Assembly: GCA_913776825.1 (NCBI GenBank) | Contig: CAJYPV010000015.1 | Coordinates: forward strand, 62,001 to 126,000 | Direction of reading: 5' to 3' | Length of the DNA: 64,000 nt | Source: Burkholderiaceae bacterium | Lineage (GTDB): Bacteria > Pseudomonadota > Gammaproteobacteria > Burkholderiales > Burkholderiaceae_C | Shown: one piece after another, positions 1-11,043 of the stretch | Numbering within the stretch: position 1 is the first letter of the stretch | Layout of the letters: every line of letters starts with the position of its first letter | Notes under the pieces: model-generated | What the model saw: the letters and a program-made list of their open reading frames with translations, nothing else | Told to the model about the DNA's origin: nothing | Database searches by the model: none | Made by a program: the position numbers and the translations under genes

Positions 1-1587
1 TCACTGCGGCTTGTAGACCACCTTCAGCTGGTAGTTGCCGGCGGCATAGCCCGACAGCAGCACATACACATCGCCCGCCGTGGTCATGGTGACGGTGCAG
101 GCCTCAGTGCTGCTCGACCCGTCCGACTTGCAGGTGTAGGTGGACGTCGTCGGCACGGCCGACTTGCGGGCATACAGGTCGATGTCGCCGGTGCCGGTCG
201 TGCTGGCGGTGAGCGTGCCGTTGGCCGCGACCTTGAACGGACCGAAGCTGCGCGTCTGGTTGCGCGTCAGGCTGCCGCTGAAGTTTTCGGTGCGGTCGGT
301 CGGCACGGTGCCCGGTCCGTCGCTGCCCAACTCCACCGCATAGGCGGCGGCCAATCGCGCGAACTTCAGCGAATGGTCCGCCTGGCTGCCCATGTTGGCG
401 TAGGTGTCGTTGGCGCTGTGGATGTAGGGGTTGTCCGCGTTGAAGCTGGACTCGAACGGCAGGCTCGCGTAGTAGCCCTGCGCGGTCCAGGACGCATGGT
501 CCGAGCAGCCATAACCGCAGCGGTCGCTACCGATCTTGAGGGTCGGCAGATAGGTCTGGATCAGGCTGGTCAGAAACTGGTTCTGAGTGCTGTCGGTGTA
601 GTCGGTGTAGATGTAGATGTCGTTGGCCGCGCCCTTGTAGTTGGTCATGTCCAGCTGCATCACGCCCACCACATTGGTGTTGGCGGCGGCGAAGCTGCTG
701 GCGATTTCCTGCGAGCCGCGCAGGCCGACTTCCTCGGCCGCATAGGCCATCAGCTTGATGGTGCGACGTGGCTTGTAATTGGCCGAGACCAGCGCCCGCA
801 GCACCTCGGTCAGGCTGGCGACGCCGGAGGCATCGTCATCCGCGCCCGGCGCCTTCATGGTCTCGCCGGAGCCGCCGGACTGGTTGATCGAATCCAGGTG
901 GGCGCCCAGCACCACCACTTCGCTGCCGTTGTCGGTGCCCTTGATGGTGGCGATCACCGACTTCTGCGCCCAGCCCGCATGGGTGAACTGATCGACGGTG
1001 ATGTCGCTGCGCCCATTCGCCAGCGTGAGCCAGCGCTGGCGCAGCCAGTTGGAGGCATTCACGCCGCTGCTGCTGGTGTAGTAGCGGTTGGTGTAGCTCG
1101 ACAGATCGACGATGGTCTGGCCGATGTTGCTGGCCTGCATCTGCGACAGGATCGGCGTCACCACCGATTGCTGGTCGATCACATAGCTGGGGCGGGTCAC
1201 CGCCACGGCTGCGGCGGCCAGCGAGCGCGAATTGGCCGGCAGGCTGTGACGCACCAGCGAGGCACGCCCGGCGGCTTCGCTCGCGTGGTACATGTAGCCG
1301 CCGCAGCGACGCAGCTCCTCGTGAATCGAATGGCTGAGCGAGGCGAGCACGTCCTCATCCACCTGCACGAGATGGATGCCTTCGGGCGCGACGGCGGCCG
1401 TGGTCGCGCCGCCTTCGGGCGCGGCGGCGGTCACGCTGGCCACCGAGCGCACGGCGGGACGATGCTTCTGGAGCTGGGCGAAGGCGGCATCCCCCAGGCT
1501 GATCCAGACTTTCTCACCGGCATGGGCCGCGGGCGCCAGTGCGCTCAGGCTCAGGCACAGCGTGGTCAAGGCAAAGAATTGACGCAT
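1..1587 (-). CDS. Secreted M28 family metallo-aminopeptidase with C-terminal PPC domain
   Basis: This 528-residue protein looks like a two-zinc exported aminopeptidase of the Vibrio proteolyticus Ap1 type, releasing N-terminal amino acids from peptides. A signal peptide ends near residue 23 (AHA). A propeptide-like region precedes the catalytic domain at about 130-420. Zinc-ligand motifs are visible: LGAHLDS (His230), APGADDDASG (about 250), AEEVGLRG (Glu285/286), QLDMTNY (Asp313) and IHSANDT (His390). CGYGCSDH matches the disulfide-bearing loop of Ap1. Residues about 435-528 form a PPC domain, which is often removed during maturation. The ATG follows a clear ribosome site (GGAGACAAAC). The gene lies 74 bp downstream of the M4 protease on the same strand, so the two are probably co-expressed as a secreted proteolytic module. 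The stop codon is the first three bases of the window. Confidence 0.93.
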   Translation of the reverse strand: MRQFFALTTLCLSLSALAPAAHAGEKVWISLGDAAFAQLQKHRPAVRSVASVTAAAPEGGATTAAVAPEGIHLVQVDEDVLASLSHSIHEELRRCGGYMYHASEAAGRASLVRHSLPANSRSLAAAAVAVTRPSYVIDQQSVVTPILSQMQASNIGQTIVDLSSYTNRYYTSSSGVNASNWLRQRWLTLANGRSDITVDQFTHAGWAQKSVIATIKGTDNGSEVVVLGAHLDSINQSGGSGETMKAPGADDDASGVASLTEVLRALVSANYKPRRTIKLMAYAAEEVGLRGSQEIASSFAAANTNVVGVMQLDMTNYKGAANDIYIYTDYTDSTQNQFLTSLIQTYLPTLKIGSDRCGYGCSDHASWTAQGYYASLPFESSFNADNPYIHSANDTYANMGSQADHSLKFARLAAAYAVELGSDGPGTVPTDRTENFSGSLTRNQTRSFGPFKVAANGTLTASTTGTGDIDLYARKSAVPTTSTYTCKSDGSSSTEACTVTMTTAGDVYVLLSGYAAGNYQLKVVYKPQ

Positions 1588-1661
1588 GTTTGTCTCCGGA
1601 AATAGGCGAAGCCCGGCGCGCCGCGATCAGGCGGCGCGCCGGGATGGCGGTCAGAGGGGGA

Positions 1662-4169
<2,508 letters not shown>

Positions 4170-5438
4170 TCACTGCGCCTTGGCGGCCGACACCAGCCGA
4201 TCCATCGCCTGCGCCGGCGTGATCTGGTCGCTGTTCCAGAACTGGCTCACGACATCTTTCATCGCGCCCTCGACCGCAGCGGACACCGCCATGCCATGGG
4301 CAATCGACGGCAACAGCGTGTTGGACTTGCCGGCTTCGGCGAAGTCCTGAGCCGACGCCTTGGCGCAATCGTCATAACGCGACAGGTTCACGCCCTTGCG
4401 GACCGGGATCGAGCCCTTCTCCAGATTGAAGGACTCCTGCACCGCCGGCGACATGATGGCCGCAGCCATGTCGCGCTGCGCCTGCAGGTTCGCTTCGCCC
4501 TTGACCTTGAACATCGCGAAGGAGTCGACGTTGAAGGTGTAGCCCTTGCTGGTGCCCGGTGCAGGCACGCACAGGAAGTCCTTGCCCGCGACCTTGCCGG
4601 CGTTCAGGAACTCGCCCTTGGCCCAGTCGCCCATGATCTGCATCGCCGCCTCGCCCTTCATCACCATGGCGGTGGCCAGGTTCCAGTCGCGGCCGCCGGC
4701 ATTGCGGTCGGTGTAGCCCTTCAGACGCCGGAAGGTCTGCAGCGACTTCTCCATCGTCGGACTCTTCAGGCTGGCGGGGTCCAGTTGCACCAGCGCCTTG
4801 CGATAGAACTCCGGGCCGCCCGTGCCCAGCACCACCGTCTCGAAGGTGGTGAAGTCCTGCCACGATTGACCGCCGTGGGCCAGCGGAATCACGCCGGCCT
4901 TCTTGAGCGCCTCGGCGGCGGTGAAGAATTCGTCCCAGCTCGTCGGCGGCTTCACGCCGGCCTTGCGCATCACGTCGGGATTGATCCAGAGCCAGTTGAC
5001 GCGGTGGACATTCACCGGCACGCCGATGTAATGGCCCTGGTACTTGACGATGTTGCTGATGACCGGCAGCAGCAGCTCATCCCAGCGCTCGGCCTTGGCC
5101 ACGTCGTCGATGTTCGACAGCATGCCTTCGCGAGCCCAGTCCTGCAGCAGCGGGCCCTTGATCTGCGCGGCGGTCGGCGCATTGCCGGACATCGCGCGGG
5201 TCTTGAGCACCGTCATCGCCGCATCGCCCGCGCCACCGGCGACGGCGAAGTCCTTCCAGCGGTGGCCCTTGGCCTGCAGCGTGTCCTTCAGGCCGGAAAT
5301 CGCCTTGGCTTCGCCGCCGCTGGTCCACCAGTGCAGCACTTCCAGGTCGCCGGCCTGGGCGGCGCCTGCACTGGCCATCAACACCGTCATCACGGCACTG
5401 GCCATCAGGTGGCGGCGGGTTCTTGCATGGGTCGTCAT
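4170..5438 (-). CDS. Sugar ABC transporter periplasmic binding protein (GtsA paralogue, no adjacent permease)
   Basis: This 422-residue family 1 extracellular solute-binding protein has a signal peptide at about 1-29 (ending AQA). It is collinear with the GtsA-like protein encoded at 33203-34459 and shares blocks such as [43 protein letters not shown] and PSIAHGMAV. Gts-type proteins bind glucose or mannose in Pseudomonas. The gene is the last of a probable lacI-epimerase-binding protein operon. No ABC permease or ATPase adjoins it, so it presumably docks onto a transporter encoded elsewhere, most simply the gts genes at 34.7-37.6 kb. The ATG follows the leader GGAGACAAACG. Confidence 0.9.
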   Translation of the reverse strand: MTTHARTRRHLMASAVMTVLMASAGAAQAGDLEVLHWWTSGGEAKAISGLKDTLQAKGHRWKDFAVAGGAGDAAMTVLKTRAMSGNAPTAAQIKGPLLQDWAREGMLSNIDDVAKAERWDELLLPVISNIVKYQGHYIGVPVNVHRVNWLWINPDVMRKAGVKPPTSWDEFFTAAEALKKAGVIPLAHGGQSWQDFTTFETVVLGTGGPEFYRKALVQLDPASLKSPTMEKSLQTFRRLKGYTDRNAGGRDWNLATAMVMKGEAAMQIMGDWAKGEFLNAGKVAGKDFLCVPAPGTSKGYTFNVDSFAMFKVKGEANLQAQRDMAAAIMSPAVQESFNLEKGSIPVRKGVNLSRYDDCAKASAQDFAEAGKSNTLLPSIAHGMAVSAAVEGAMKDVVSQFWNSDQITPAQAMDRLVSAAKAQ

Positions 5439-5504
5439 CGTTTGTCTCCGTGGGTCATGCCACCTGAGGTGGCTGTTGTGATGCGGGGTCGGGACGCCTG
5501 AGGA

Positions 5505-6722
5505 TCAGGCGGTCTTCAGGGCGTCGACGATGTCGTAGGTCGCGCCCATGGTGTGGTAATCGACCTTGCCGGCCGGGCTCTTCTCGTCGCTGAGCTTGCG
5601 GTTGCGGCGGTCCAGGATGCGGTACCAGGCGCCATGCTGGTGATCGACGAAGTGGGTCCAGCTGTAGGTCCACAGCCGCTGGTACCAGTCCCCATACACC
5701 GCCTCGCCGGTGCGACGCGCCAGCAGTGCGGCGGCGGCGGCGCTCTCGGCCTGCACCCAGAAATACTTGTCGCCATCGCACACGGTCAGGTCGGGCGCGA
5801 GCGAGTAGCACAGGCCGCCATGCTCGACGTCCCAGCCCTGACGAACCGCGACGCGGAAGAGCCGCGCAGCCGTCGGCAACGCCCAGCTCAGATCCTGGTC
5901 CAGATGCGACGACTGCGCCTCCAGCTGCAACAGCAGCTTGGCCCACTCGGTGAAGTGGCCGGGCTGATAGCCCCAAGGGCGGAACAGGTTGGCCGGGTCA
6001 TGACGATTGAACTGCCAGTCCGGCTGCCAGTGCGCGTCGTAATGCTCCCAGATCAGACCATTGCAGCGCTGGGCCTGCCGCTGGGTGATGTGCCGCGCCA
6101 GCAGCGCCGCCCGCTCCAGATAACGGGTCTCGCGCGTGGCCTGGAAGGCCGCCAGCATCGCCTCGCACGCATGCATGTTGGCGTTCTGGCCGCGATACGG
6201 TGACAGCACTTGCCAATCCGCGCTGGCTTCATCGGCATACAGCCCGGCCGCGGGCTGCCAGAAACGCTGCTCCATGAGCGCGAAGGTCTCGGCGATCCAT
6301 GGACGGGCCTCCTCGACGCCGGCCATCACGGCATGCGCATAGGCCAGCAGCACGAAGGCCAGCCCATAGGCATGACGGGTGCCATCGATCACGCGGCCCT
6401 GTCCTTGATGCCAGTCCAGCAGCCAGGCGTAGCCGCGCTGGGTGCGATCCCAATGCGCCTCGCGCAGGAAGCGCACGCCGTGACGCACGCCCGCCAGATA
6501 GGCCGCATCGCCGAAGCGCCGATAGGCCATCGCGTAAGTGAAGACGAAACGCGTGCTGCTGACCAGGTGCCGCTGGCGGCGGTCATAGACGGTGCCGTCG
6601 TCCTTGAAGAAATGGAAGAAGCCGCCGCTCGGGTCGATGCTGCGCGGGTGATAGAAGTCCATCGTGTGCCGGGCATGGGCCAGCAGCACATCGGGCGATC
6701 GGAAGTCAGGCAGATGGGACAT
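5505..6722 (-). CDS. AGE family sugar epimerase/isomerase (N-acylglucosamine 2-epimerase/mannose isomerase-like)
   Basis: This 405-residue (alpha/alpha)6-barrel cytoplasmic enzyme belongs to the AGE superfamily, which interconverts aldoses and ketoses or epimerises N-acyl hexosamines. Visible family motifs are NANMHACEAMLAAF, RPWGYQPGHFTEWAKLL, a WVQAESAAAAALL helix and a C-terminal HTMGATYDIVDALK. Length is typical. It sits 66 bp upstream of the sugar-binding protein and 63 bp downstream of lacI on the same strand. That supports a catabolic role on an imported hexose; D-mannose to D-fructose is the most plausible reaction, by inference from the Gts-type partner. The exact substrate cannot be read from sequence. 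Confidence 0.87.
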   Translation of the reverse strand: MSHLPDFRSPDVLLAHARHTMDFYHPRSIDPSGGFFHFFKDDGTVYDRRQRHLVSSTRFVFTYAMAYRRFGDAAYLAGVRHGVRFLREAHWDRTQRGYAWLLDWHQGQGRVIDGTRHAYGLAFVLLAYAHAVMAGVEEARPWIAETFALMEQRFWQPAAGLYADEASADWQVLSPYRGQNANMHACEAMLAAFQATRETRYLERAALLARHITQRQAQRCNGLIWEHYDAHWQPDWQFNRHDPANLFRPWGYQPGHFTEWAKLLLQLEAQSSHLDQDLSWALPTAARLFRVAVRQGWDVEHGGLCYSLAPDLTVCDGDKYFWVQAESAAAAALLARRTGEAVYGDWYQRLWTYSWTHFVDHQHGAWYRILDRRNRKLSDEKSPAGKVDYHTMGATYDIVDALKTA

Positions 6723-6785
6723 GGAGGAAGCGCACGAAGGCTGGGAATCGAGGAATGGGGGTGAGAGCGTTCGGCGACACGGCCA

Positions 6786-7775
6786 TCAGTCGCCACTGCT
6801 GGAGCTGTCGCGCACGATCAGCGCCACCGGCAGGATCAGCGCCTGCGGCGCCTCGCCGGGCGGCTGCAACAGCAGTTCGACGCCGCGCGCGCCCAGCGAC
6901 TCCTTGTCCACCCGCACCGTGCTCAGCGGCGGATGGGCCAGCGAGGCGCCGGGGATGTCATCGAAGCCGACGATGGCCAGGTCCTGCGGAATGCGCAGGC
7001 CTTCGCTCAAGGCCAGTTGCATCGCCACCAGCGCGGCGCTGTCGTTGAAGCAGACCACCGCATCCGGCCGCTTCTTCATCGCCAGCAGGCTGCGCATCGC
7101 GGCGGCCACGCCCACATCGCCATCGCCGAGTTGCGGCGCGATGATTTCCAGATCCGGATCGGCCTGCACCTGGGCATCGAACAGCGCCCGGCGATAGCCG
7201 CGAGCGCGTTGTTCCAGGCTGTAATGAGCGGGTGACCCGGAGATCAGCGCGATGCGCCGTCGCCCGCTGCGCAGCAGATGGCTGGTCGCCAGGAAGCTGC
7301 CGCGCTGGTGATCCGGATTGACGGTCGGGATGCCGTGGCGATGCATGTCCACCAGCACCATCGGTTTGCCGGTCTGCTTCAGTGCATCCAGGATCTCGGG
7401 CTCGAAGTAGCCGGCGCAGAGGAAGGCATCGAGCTGATGCACGCGTCGCTGATCGACCACCGGCTCGGCGGGTCCGGCGACGATGAAGGAGAGCGTCAGG
7501 CCTTCGCGGCGGCAGACCTGTTCGGCGCCGTGCAGCACGGAGGAGAAGAACGGACTGGACGGCAGCGTGTTGTGCTGGCTGTGCAGCAGGAAGCCGATGC
7601 GCCGGATCTTGTGGGCGCGCAGCTGGCTGAAGTCATAACCCATGCGCTGCGCCAGGTCGCGCACGGCCTGGCGTGTGTCGTCCGACAGGCCGGTCTGGTT
7701 GCGCAGGCCTCGGGACACGGTGCCGATCGACAGGCCGCTGGCCTTGGCGATGTCGCGGATGGTGACAGTGCTCAT
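6786..7775 (-). CDS. LacI family transcriptional regulator
   Basis: This 329-residue regulator has an N-terminal LacI helix-turn-helix (TIRDIAKASGLSIGTVSRGL, residues 4-23) and the conserved hinge followed by a periplasmic-binding-protein-like effector domain starting near residue 60 (IRRIGFLLHSQHN). It heads the probable operon with the AGE-family enzyme and the sugar-binding protein. The usual model is repression of its own operon, relieved by the imported sugar or a product. Palindromic sequence upstream (7840-7862) could be its operator. Nothing in the sequence identifies the ligand. Confidence 0.92.
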   Translation of the reverse strand: MSTVTIRDIAKASGLSIGTVSRGLRNQTGLSDDTRQAVRDLAQRMGYDFSQLRAHKIRRIGFLLHSQHNTLPSSPFFSSVLHGAEQVCRREGLTLSFIVAGPAEPVVDQRRVHQLDAFLCAGYFEPEILDALKQTGKPMVLVDMHRHGIPTVNPDHQRGSFLATSHLLRSGRRRIALISGSPAHYSLEQRARGYRRALFDAQVQADPDLEIIAPQLGDGDVGVAAAMRSLLAMKKRPDAVVCFNDSAALVAMQLALSEGLRIPQDLAIVGFDDIPGASLAHPPLSTVRVDKESLGARGVELLLQPPGEAPQALILPVALIVRDSSSSGD

Positions 7776-7839
7776 GGGTGGGGCGATTCTTCAAGGGGTC
7801 GCGGCGGAGGGTCAACCGCCCTCCGCGATTTTCAGGGCT

Positions 7840-7862
7840 TGTTTAGCGCTGTTTAGGAAACA
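7840..7862. promoter_or_regulatory. Candidate operator upstream of lacI
   Basis: The stretch holds two direct TGTTTA units around GCGC (7840-7855), the second starting the partial palindrome TGTTT-AGG-AAACA (7850-7862). It lies 65-87 bp upstream of the lacI start codon. The position suits autoregulation, but the match to a LacI-type operator is only approximate. Confidence 0.3.
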
Positions 7863-8030
7863 CGCGCCGGACCGGCGCCGCCGCGTCCCGCGCTTCAACG
7901 GCCGGTCTGTGCGCCACCGCACCCTCCGCCCGGTGCGAGCGAGGGGTTTCATGGGATGGGCAGCGTCCGGCACGCGTGGGAGAGTCCGCTCGCGGGCGCG
8001 TGCTCGCGACGGCATCGATCGGAGCTCCGC

Positions 8031-8417
8031 ATGAAACGAGTCACTGGCCTGGGCGGCGTGTTCTTCCTCGCCAAGGATCCCGTCGCGCTGCGCGACTGGT
8101 ATCGGACGCATCTGGGCATCGACGTGCAATCCTGGGGTGGCACCGCCTTCGACTGGACCGATGCCGAGGGCCGCCCGGTCGCGGGCACCACGGCCTGGAC
8201 GATCGGGGATGCTGCCGGTCAAGACCTGGCCCCGGGCCGGTCGTCCTTCATGATCAATTACCGCGTGGCCGATCTGGACGCCTTGCTGCGGGCGCTCCGC
8301 GACGAAGGCTGCGAGGTGCTGGACAAGACCGAGCAGTCCGACTTCGGCAAGTTCGGCTGGGTGATCGATCCCGAAGGCAACAAGGTCGAGCTGTGGGAGC
8401 CGCCCGAGGGCGCGTGA
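8031..8417 (+). CDS. VOC family protein (glyoxalase/bleomycin-resistance fold)
   Basis: This 128-residue single-domain vicinal-oxygen-chelate protein begins GLGGVFFLAKDPVALRDWY and ends with the conserved metal-ligand strand DPEGNKVELWEP. The ATG at 8031 is preferred over an upstream in-frame start because GGAG precedes it by 6 bases and the fold begins there. Members are metal-dependent lyases, dioxygenases or binding proteins; the specific reaction cannot be inferred. It is transcribed in the same direction as the MscS-like and ATPase genes, but 123 bp separate it from them. Confidence 0.85.
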   Translation: MKRVTGLGGVFFLAKDPVALRDWYRTHLGIDVQSWGGTAFDWTDAEGRPVAGTTAWTIGDAAGQDLAPGRSSFMINYRVADLDALLRALRDEGCEVLDKTEQSDFGKFGWVIDPEGNKVELWEPPEGA

Positions 8418-8540
8418 GGTCATGGGCGGTCGGGCGGGCCGCGCAGGCGGTCGCTGTCAGGCCTCGGTCGGGAAGGCGCTTGCCGTTGTTAAAGTGGCGG
8501 GCTTCTCTGGCGCGATGTTCCTGCGCCTCGACCGCTGCAC

Positions 8541-9116
8541 ATGGATAAATTCATCAAGTCCTTCCACGACCGACTTCCCGACTGGGCCGCCGAATGGCTG
8601 GACATCCTGATCCCGAGCGCCCAGGTGGTGCTGATTCTGCTGGGAGCCTGGGTCAGCATGCGGCTGGCGCGCAAGGCCTTGCGCAAGCTCAGCCAGACCT
8701 ATGCGCTGCCGATGCGCATGGTCGACCTGTCCCTGCGGGTGATCGGCTTCGTGGTCTACGGCGGCGCCCTGCTCTGGGCGCTGGAGCGGCTGGGCGTGTC
8801 CGGCGCGGTCCTGTGGACCGCCTTCACCGGCTTCGCCACCGTCGGCGCGGTGGCGTTCTTCGCCGCATGGAGCGTGCTGTCCAACCTCTTCTGCGCGCTG
8901 CTGATCTTCACCACCCGCGCCTTCCGGGTCGGCGATGTGGTGGAGCTGCTGGAAAGCGGTGACAAGCCCGGCATCAAGGGCCGCGTGGCGGAGATCAACC
9001 TGGTCTACACCACGCTGCTGGAATCCGGCGACAGCCATCAGGGCACCAGCCTGCAACTGCCCAACAGCCTGTTCTTCCAGCGCGCGTTGCGGCGGTGGCA
9101 TGGGCAGGTGGAGTGA
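8541..9116 (+). CDS. Short MscS-family mechanosensitive ion channel protein
   Basis: This 191-residue inner-membrane protein has three predicted membrane segments at about 21-41, 63-83 and 88-122. The last carries the MscS pore-helix pattern (Gly/Ala-rich, then SNLFCALLIF) followed by the beta-domain entry FRVGDVVEL. It is much shorter than E. coli MscS (286 residues) and lacks the full C-terminal alpha/beta vestibule. A channel role in osmotic pressure release follows from the family. Its stop is only 11 bp before the AAA ATPase start, so the two are likely on one transcript. Confidence 0.85.
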   Translation: MDKFIKSFHDRLPDWAAEWLDILIPSAQVVLILLGAWVSMRLARKALRKLSQTYALPMRMVDLSLRVIGFVVYGGALLWALERLGVSGAVLWTAFTGFATVGAVAFFAAWSVLSNLFCALLIFTTRAFRVGDVVELLESGDKPGIKGRVAEINLVYTTLLESGDSHQGTSLQLPNSLFFQRALRRWHGQVE

Positions 9117-9127
9117 GGGGAAAAACG

Positions 9128-10306
9128 ATGATCCGACGACTGAAGATTCAGGGCTTCAAGTCCATCACCGAACTGGACATCGAGCTCGGCCTGGTGAACT
9201 GCTTCATCGGCGCCAACGGCGTCGGCAAGAGCAACATTCTCGAAGCGGTGGGCGTGCTCGGGGCCGCCGCCAACGGCACGGTGGATGATGAATCGCTGCT
9301 GCGCCGCGGTGTGCGGCCCGGACTTCCGCGGCTGTTCAAATCGTCTTTTCAGGATTTCCGCAGCCTGCCTCACATCGGTCTGGAAGCCATCGGGGACACC
9401 GGGGCCGCCTATCGGGTCAGCCTGCTCAACCCGCTCGAGTCTCCTGAACCCGCCTGGTCATTCAAGACGGAGACCCTGACAGACGGCACCGCCACGCTGG
9501 TTTCGGACGGCGTGCGCAGCCAGGGCCACCTGAATCCCAAGGCCGGGCTGGCGGCGCTGCAGATGGTCACGCTGGCTCCGGAAAGTCCGGCCACTCGCCT
9601 GCTTCAGCAACTGCAGCAGTTCGCGATCTACTGTCCCAACACGCCGACACTTCGGGGGCTGATCCCGGACCCTCAAACCCGCGATCCCGTGGGACTGGCG
9701 GGCGGCCGGCTGGCGGAGGCTGTCGACGACCTGCGCGCATGGAGCGAAGCCAACGACAGCGACGTCATGGCCGACCTGCTCGGGCTGGTGGACTGGGCGG
9801 TGGACGTGGCGGCTTCGCGCAGCGTGCATGCGCTGCTGTCTCCCTCGGTGTCCCGCACCCAGGAGGTGCTGAAGTTCACCGATCGCTTCATGGCGACTCA
9901 TCGCAATGAGCTGACGGCCTTCGACGCCAGTGAAGGCGTGCTGTATGTCCTGTTCACCGCGGCGCTGTGCCTCTCGCCGCGCGGACCCGGCATGGTGGCT
10001 ATCGACAATCTGGATCAAGCGCTGAACCCGCGCCTGGTGACCGCCCTGACGTCTCGCCTGGTCGGTTGGCTCAGCCGTGCGCCGACCCCTCGCCAACTGA
10101 TGTTCACGGCCCACAACCCCGCCGTGCTGGACGGCCTGGATCTCGACAACGACGCGGTGCGGCTGTTCGCGGTAGACCGCGACAGCAACGGCCACACCGT
10201 CTATCAACGGCTGCTGCCGACGCCGGAGCTCAAGGCCAAGCATCACGAGTACCCCCTGTCACGCTTGTGGATGATGGGCAACCTGGGAGCCGTGCCCAAT
10301 GTCTGA
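9128..10306 (+). CDS. AAA family ATPase (RecF/OLD-like, AAA_21/AAA_15 type)
   Basis: This 392-residue ABC-class ATPase starts with IRRLKIQGFKSITELDIEL and Walker A GANGVGKS (28-35), typical of OLD, RecF and defence-associated AAA_21/AAA_15 proteins. The Walker B strand is MVAIDNLDQALNP, with Asp293 followed by Asn294 where most relatives have the catalytic Glu. A C-terminal LMFTAHNPAVLDGLDL motif corresponds to the H-loop/sensor region. The ATG at 9128 is chosen because the family's N-terminal strand begins there. The gene overlaps the downstream TOPRIM-like gene by 8 bp, implying translational coupling and a shared complex. Such ATPase plus nuclease-like pairs occur in anti-phage systems (Gabija, PARIS, RloAB); membership in any of these is not established. 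Confidence 0.87.
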   Translation: MIRRLKIQGFKSITELDIELGLVNCFIGANGVGKSNILEAVGVLGAAANGTVDDESLLRRGVRPGLPRLFKSSFQDFRSLPHIGLEAIGDTGAAYRVSLLNPLESPEPAWSFKTETLTDGTATLVSDGVRSQGHLNPKAGLAALQMVTLAPESPATRLLQQLQQFAIYCPNTPTLRGLIPDPQTRDPVGLAGGRLAEAVDDLRAWSEANDSDVMADLLGLVDWAVDVAASRSVHALLSPSVSRTQEVLKFTDRFMATHRNELTAFDASEGVLYVLFTAALCLSPRGPGMVAIDNLDQALNPRLVTALTSRLVGWLSRAPTPRQLMFTAHNPAVLDGLDLDNDAVRLFAVDRDSNGHTVYQRLLPTPELKAKHHEYPLSRLWMMGNLGAVPNV

Positions 10307-11030
10307 TCCCTTGCGAATCGCGCTAGTGGCCGAAGGCGACATGGAACGCGAGGTGCTGACCGAAGCGCTCAAGGTCATCCTCGCGCCCCGGACGTTTGTC
10401 CTGACTCAGTTGCAACCAGAGACGACGTTGCCCAACCTGCGGGGCAACGGCTGGGGCGGCGTTCTGAAATGGTGTGCGCAACTGGCTGCGGCCTCACCAG
10501 GGGCCGGCCAAGCGCTGGAGGACGATCCCACCTTGTCGACCTTCGACGGGATCGTGCTGCAACTGGATGCCGATGTCGCCACGTTCGCCTATCACCAGCT
10601 CCGCCCTGCCCTGACTGACGAGCAGGTCACGCAACGAGGGTGGCTGCCTCTGCCATGCGCAACCGCTGCGCCGCCGCCCTCGTTGGATGAGGATGCGCTG
10701 TTTGCGGTGCTCCAGTCCTGGCTGAAGCCGGCCGTCCCGGGGAAGAGAACCGTCGTGTGCATTCCGGCGATGAACACGGGGGCCTGGCAGGCGGCCGCGC
10801 TCCTGCCGTCGGACGATCCGCTGCGCCCCGGTCTGGAATCGTGTCTCGATATCGAAGCCCGATTGCAGCGACTCCCGCTCCATCTCAAGGTCGACAAGAA
10901 AATGCGCGCGAGCCGTCTCCGAGCCGCGGCCGCAGTCGGTAGACATTGGCACAGCGTGACCCAGCACTGCTCACGCGCTCAGGCCTTCGACCGCGCCGTG
11001 CGAGCCGCCTTTCCTCCATCGTCATCCTGA
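10299..11030 (+). CDS. TOPRIM-like (DUF4276-like) partner of the AAA ATPase
   Basis: This 243-residue protein begins IALVAEGDMEREVLTEAL, where Glu12 matches the first acidic residue of a TOPRIM/OLD nuclease fold. The strand IVLQLDADV supplies the D-x-D pair (Asp90, Asp92). The remainder is poorly conserved in my reading, with helices rich in Leu and Arg near the C-terminus (KMRASRLRAAAAVGRHW). Its ATG lies inside the last codons of the ATPase gene, so the two proteins are probably made in fixed ratio and act together. A metal-dependent nuclease or nucleotide-binding role is inferred from the acidic motif and the partner. The stop lies 13 bp from the convergent GT2 gene. Confidence 0.75.
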   Translation: MSDPLRIALVAEGDMEREVLTEALKVILAPRTFVLTQLQPETTLPNLRGNGWGGVLKWCAQLAAASPGAGQALEDDPTLSTFDGIVLQLDADVATFAYHQLRPALTDEQVTQRGWLPLPCATAAPPPSLDEDALFAVLQSWLKPAVPGKRTVVCIPAMNTGAWQAAALLPSDDPLRPGLESCLDIEARLQRLPLHLKVDKKMRASRLRAAAAVGRHWHSVTQHCSRAQAFDRAVRAAFPPSSS

Positions 11031-11043
11031 CCCGGTGGGGTGA

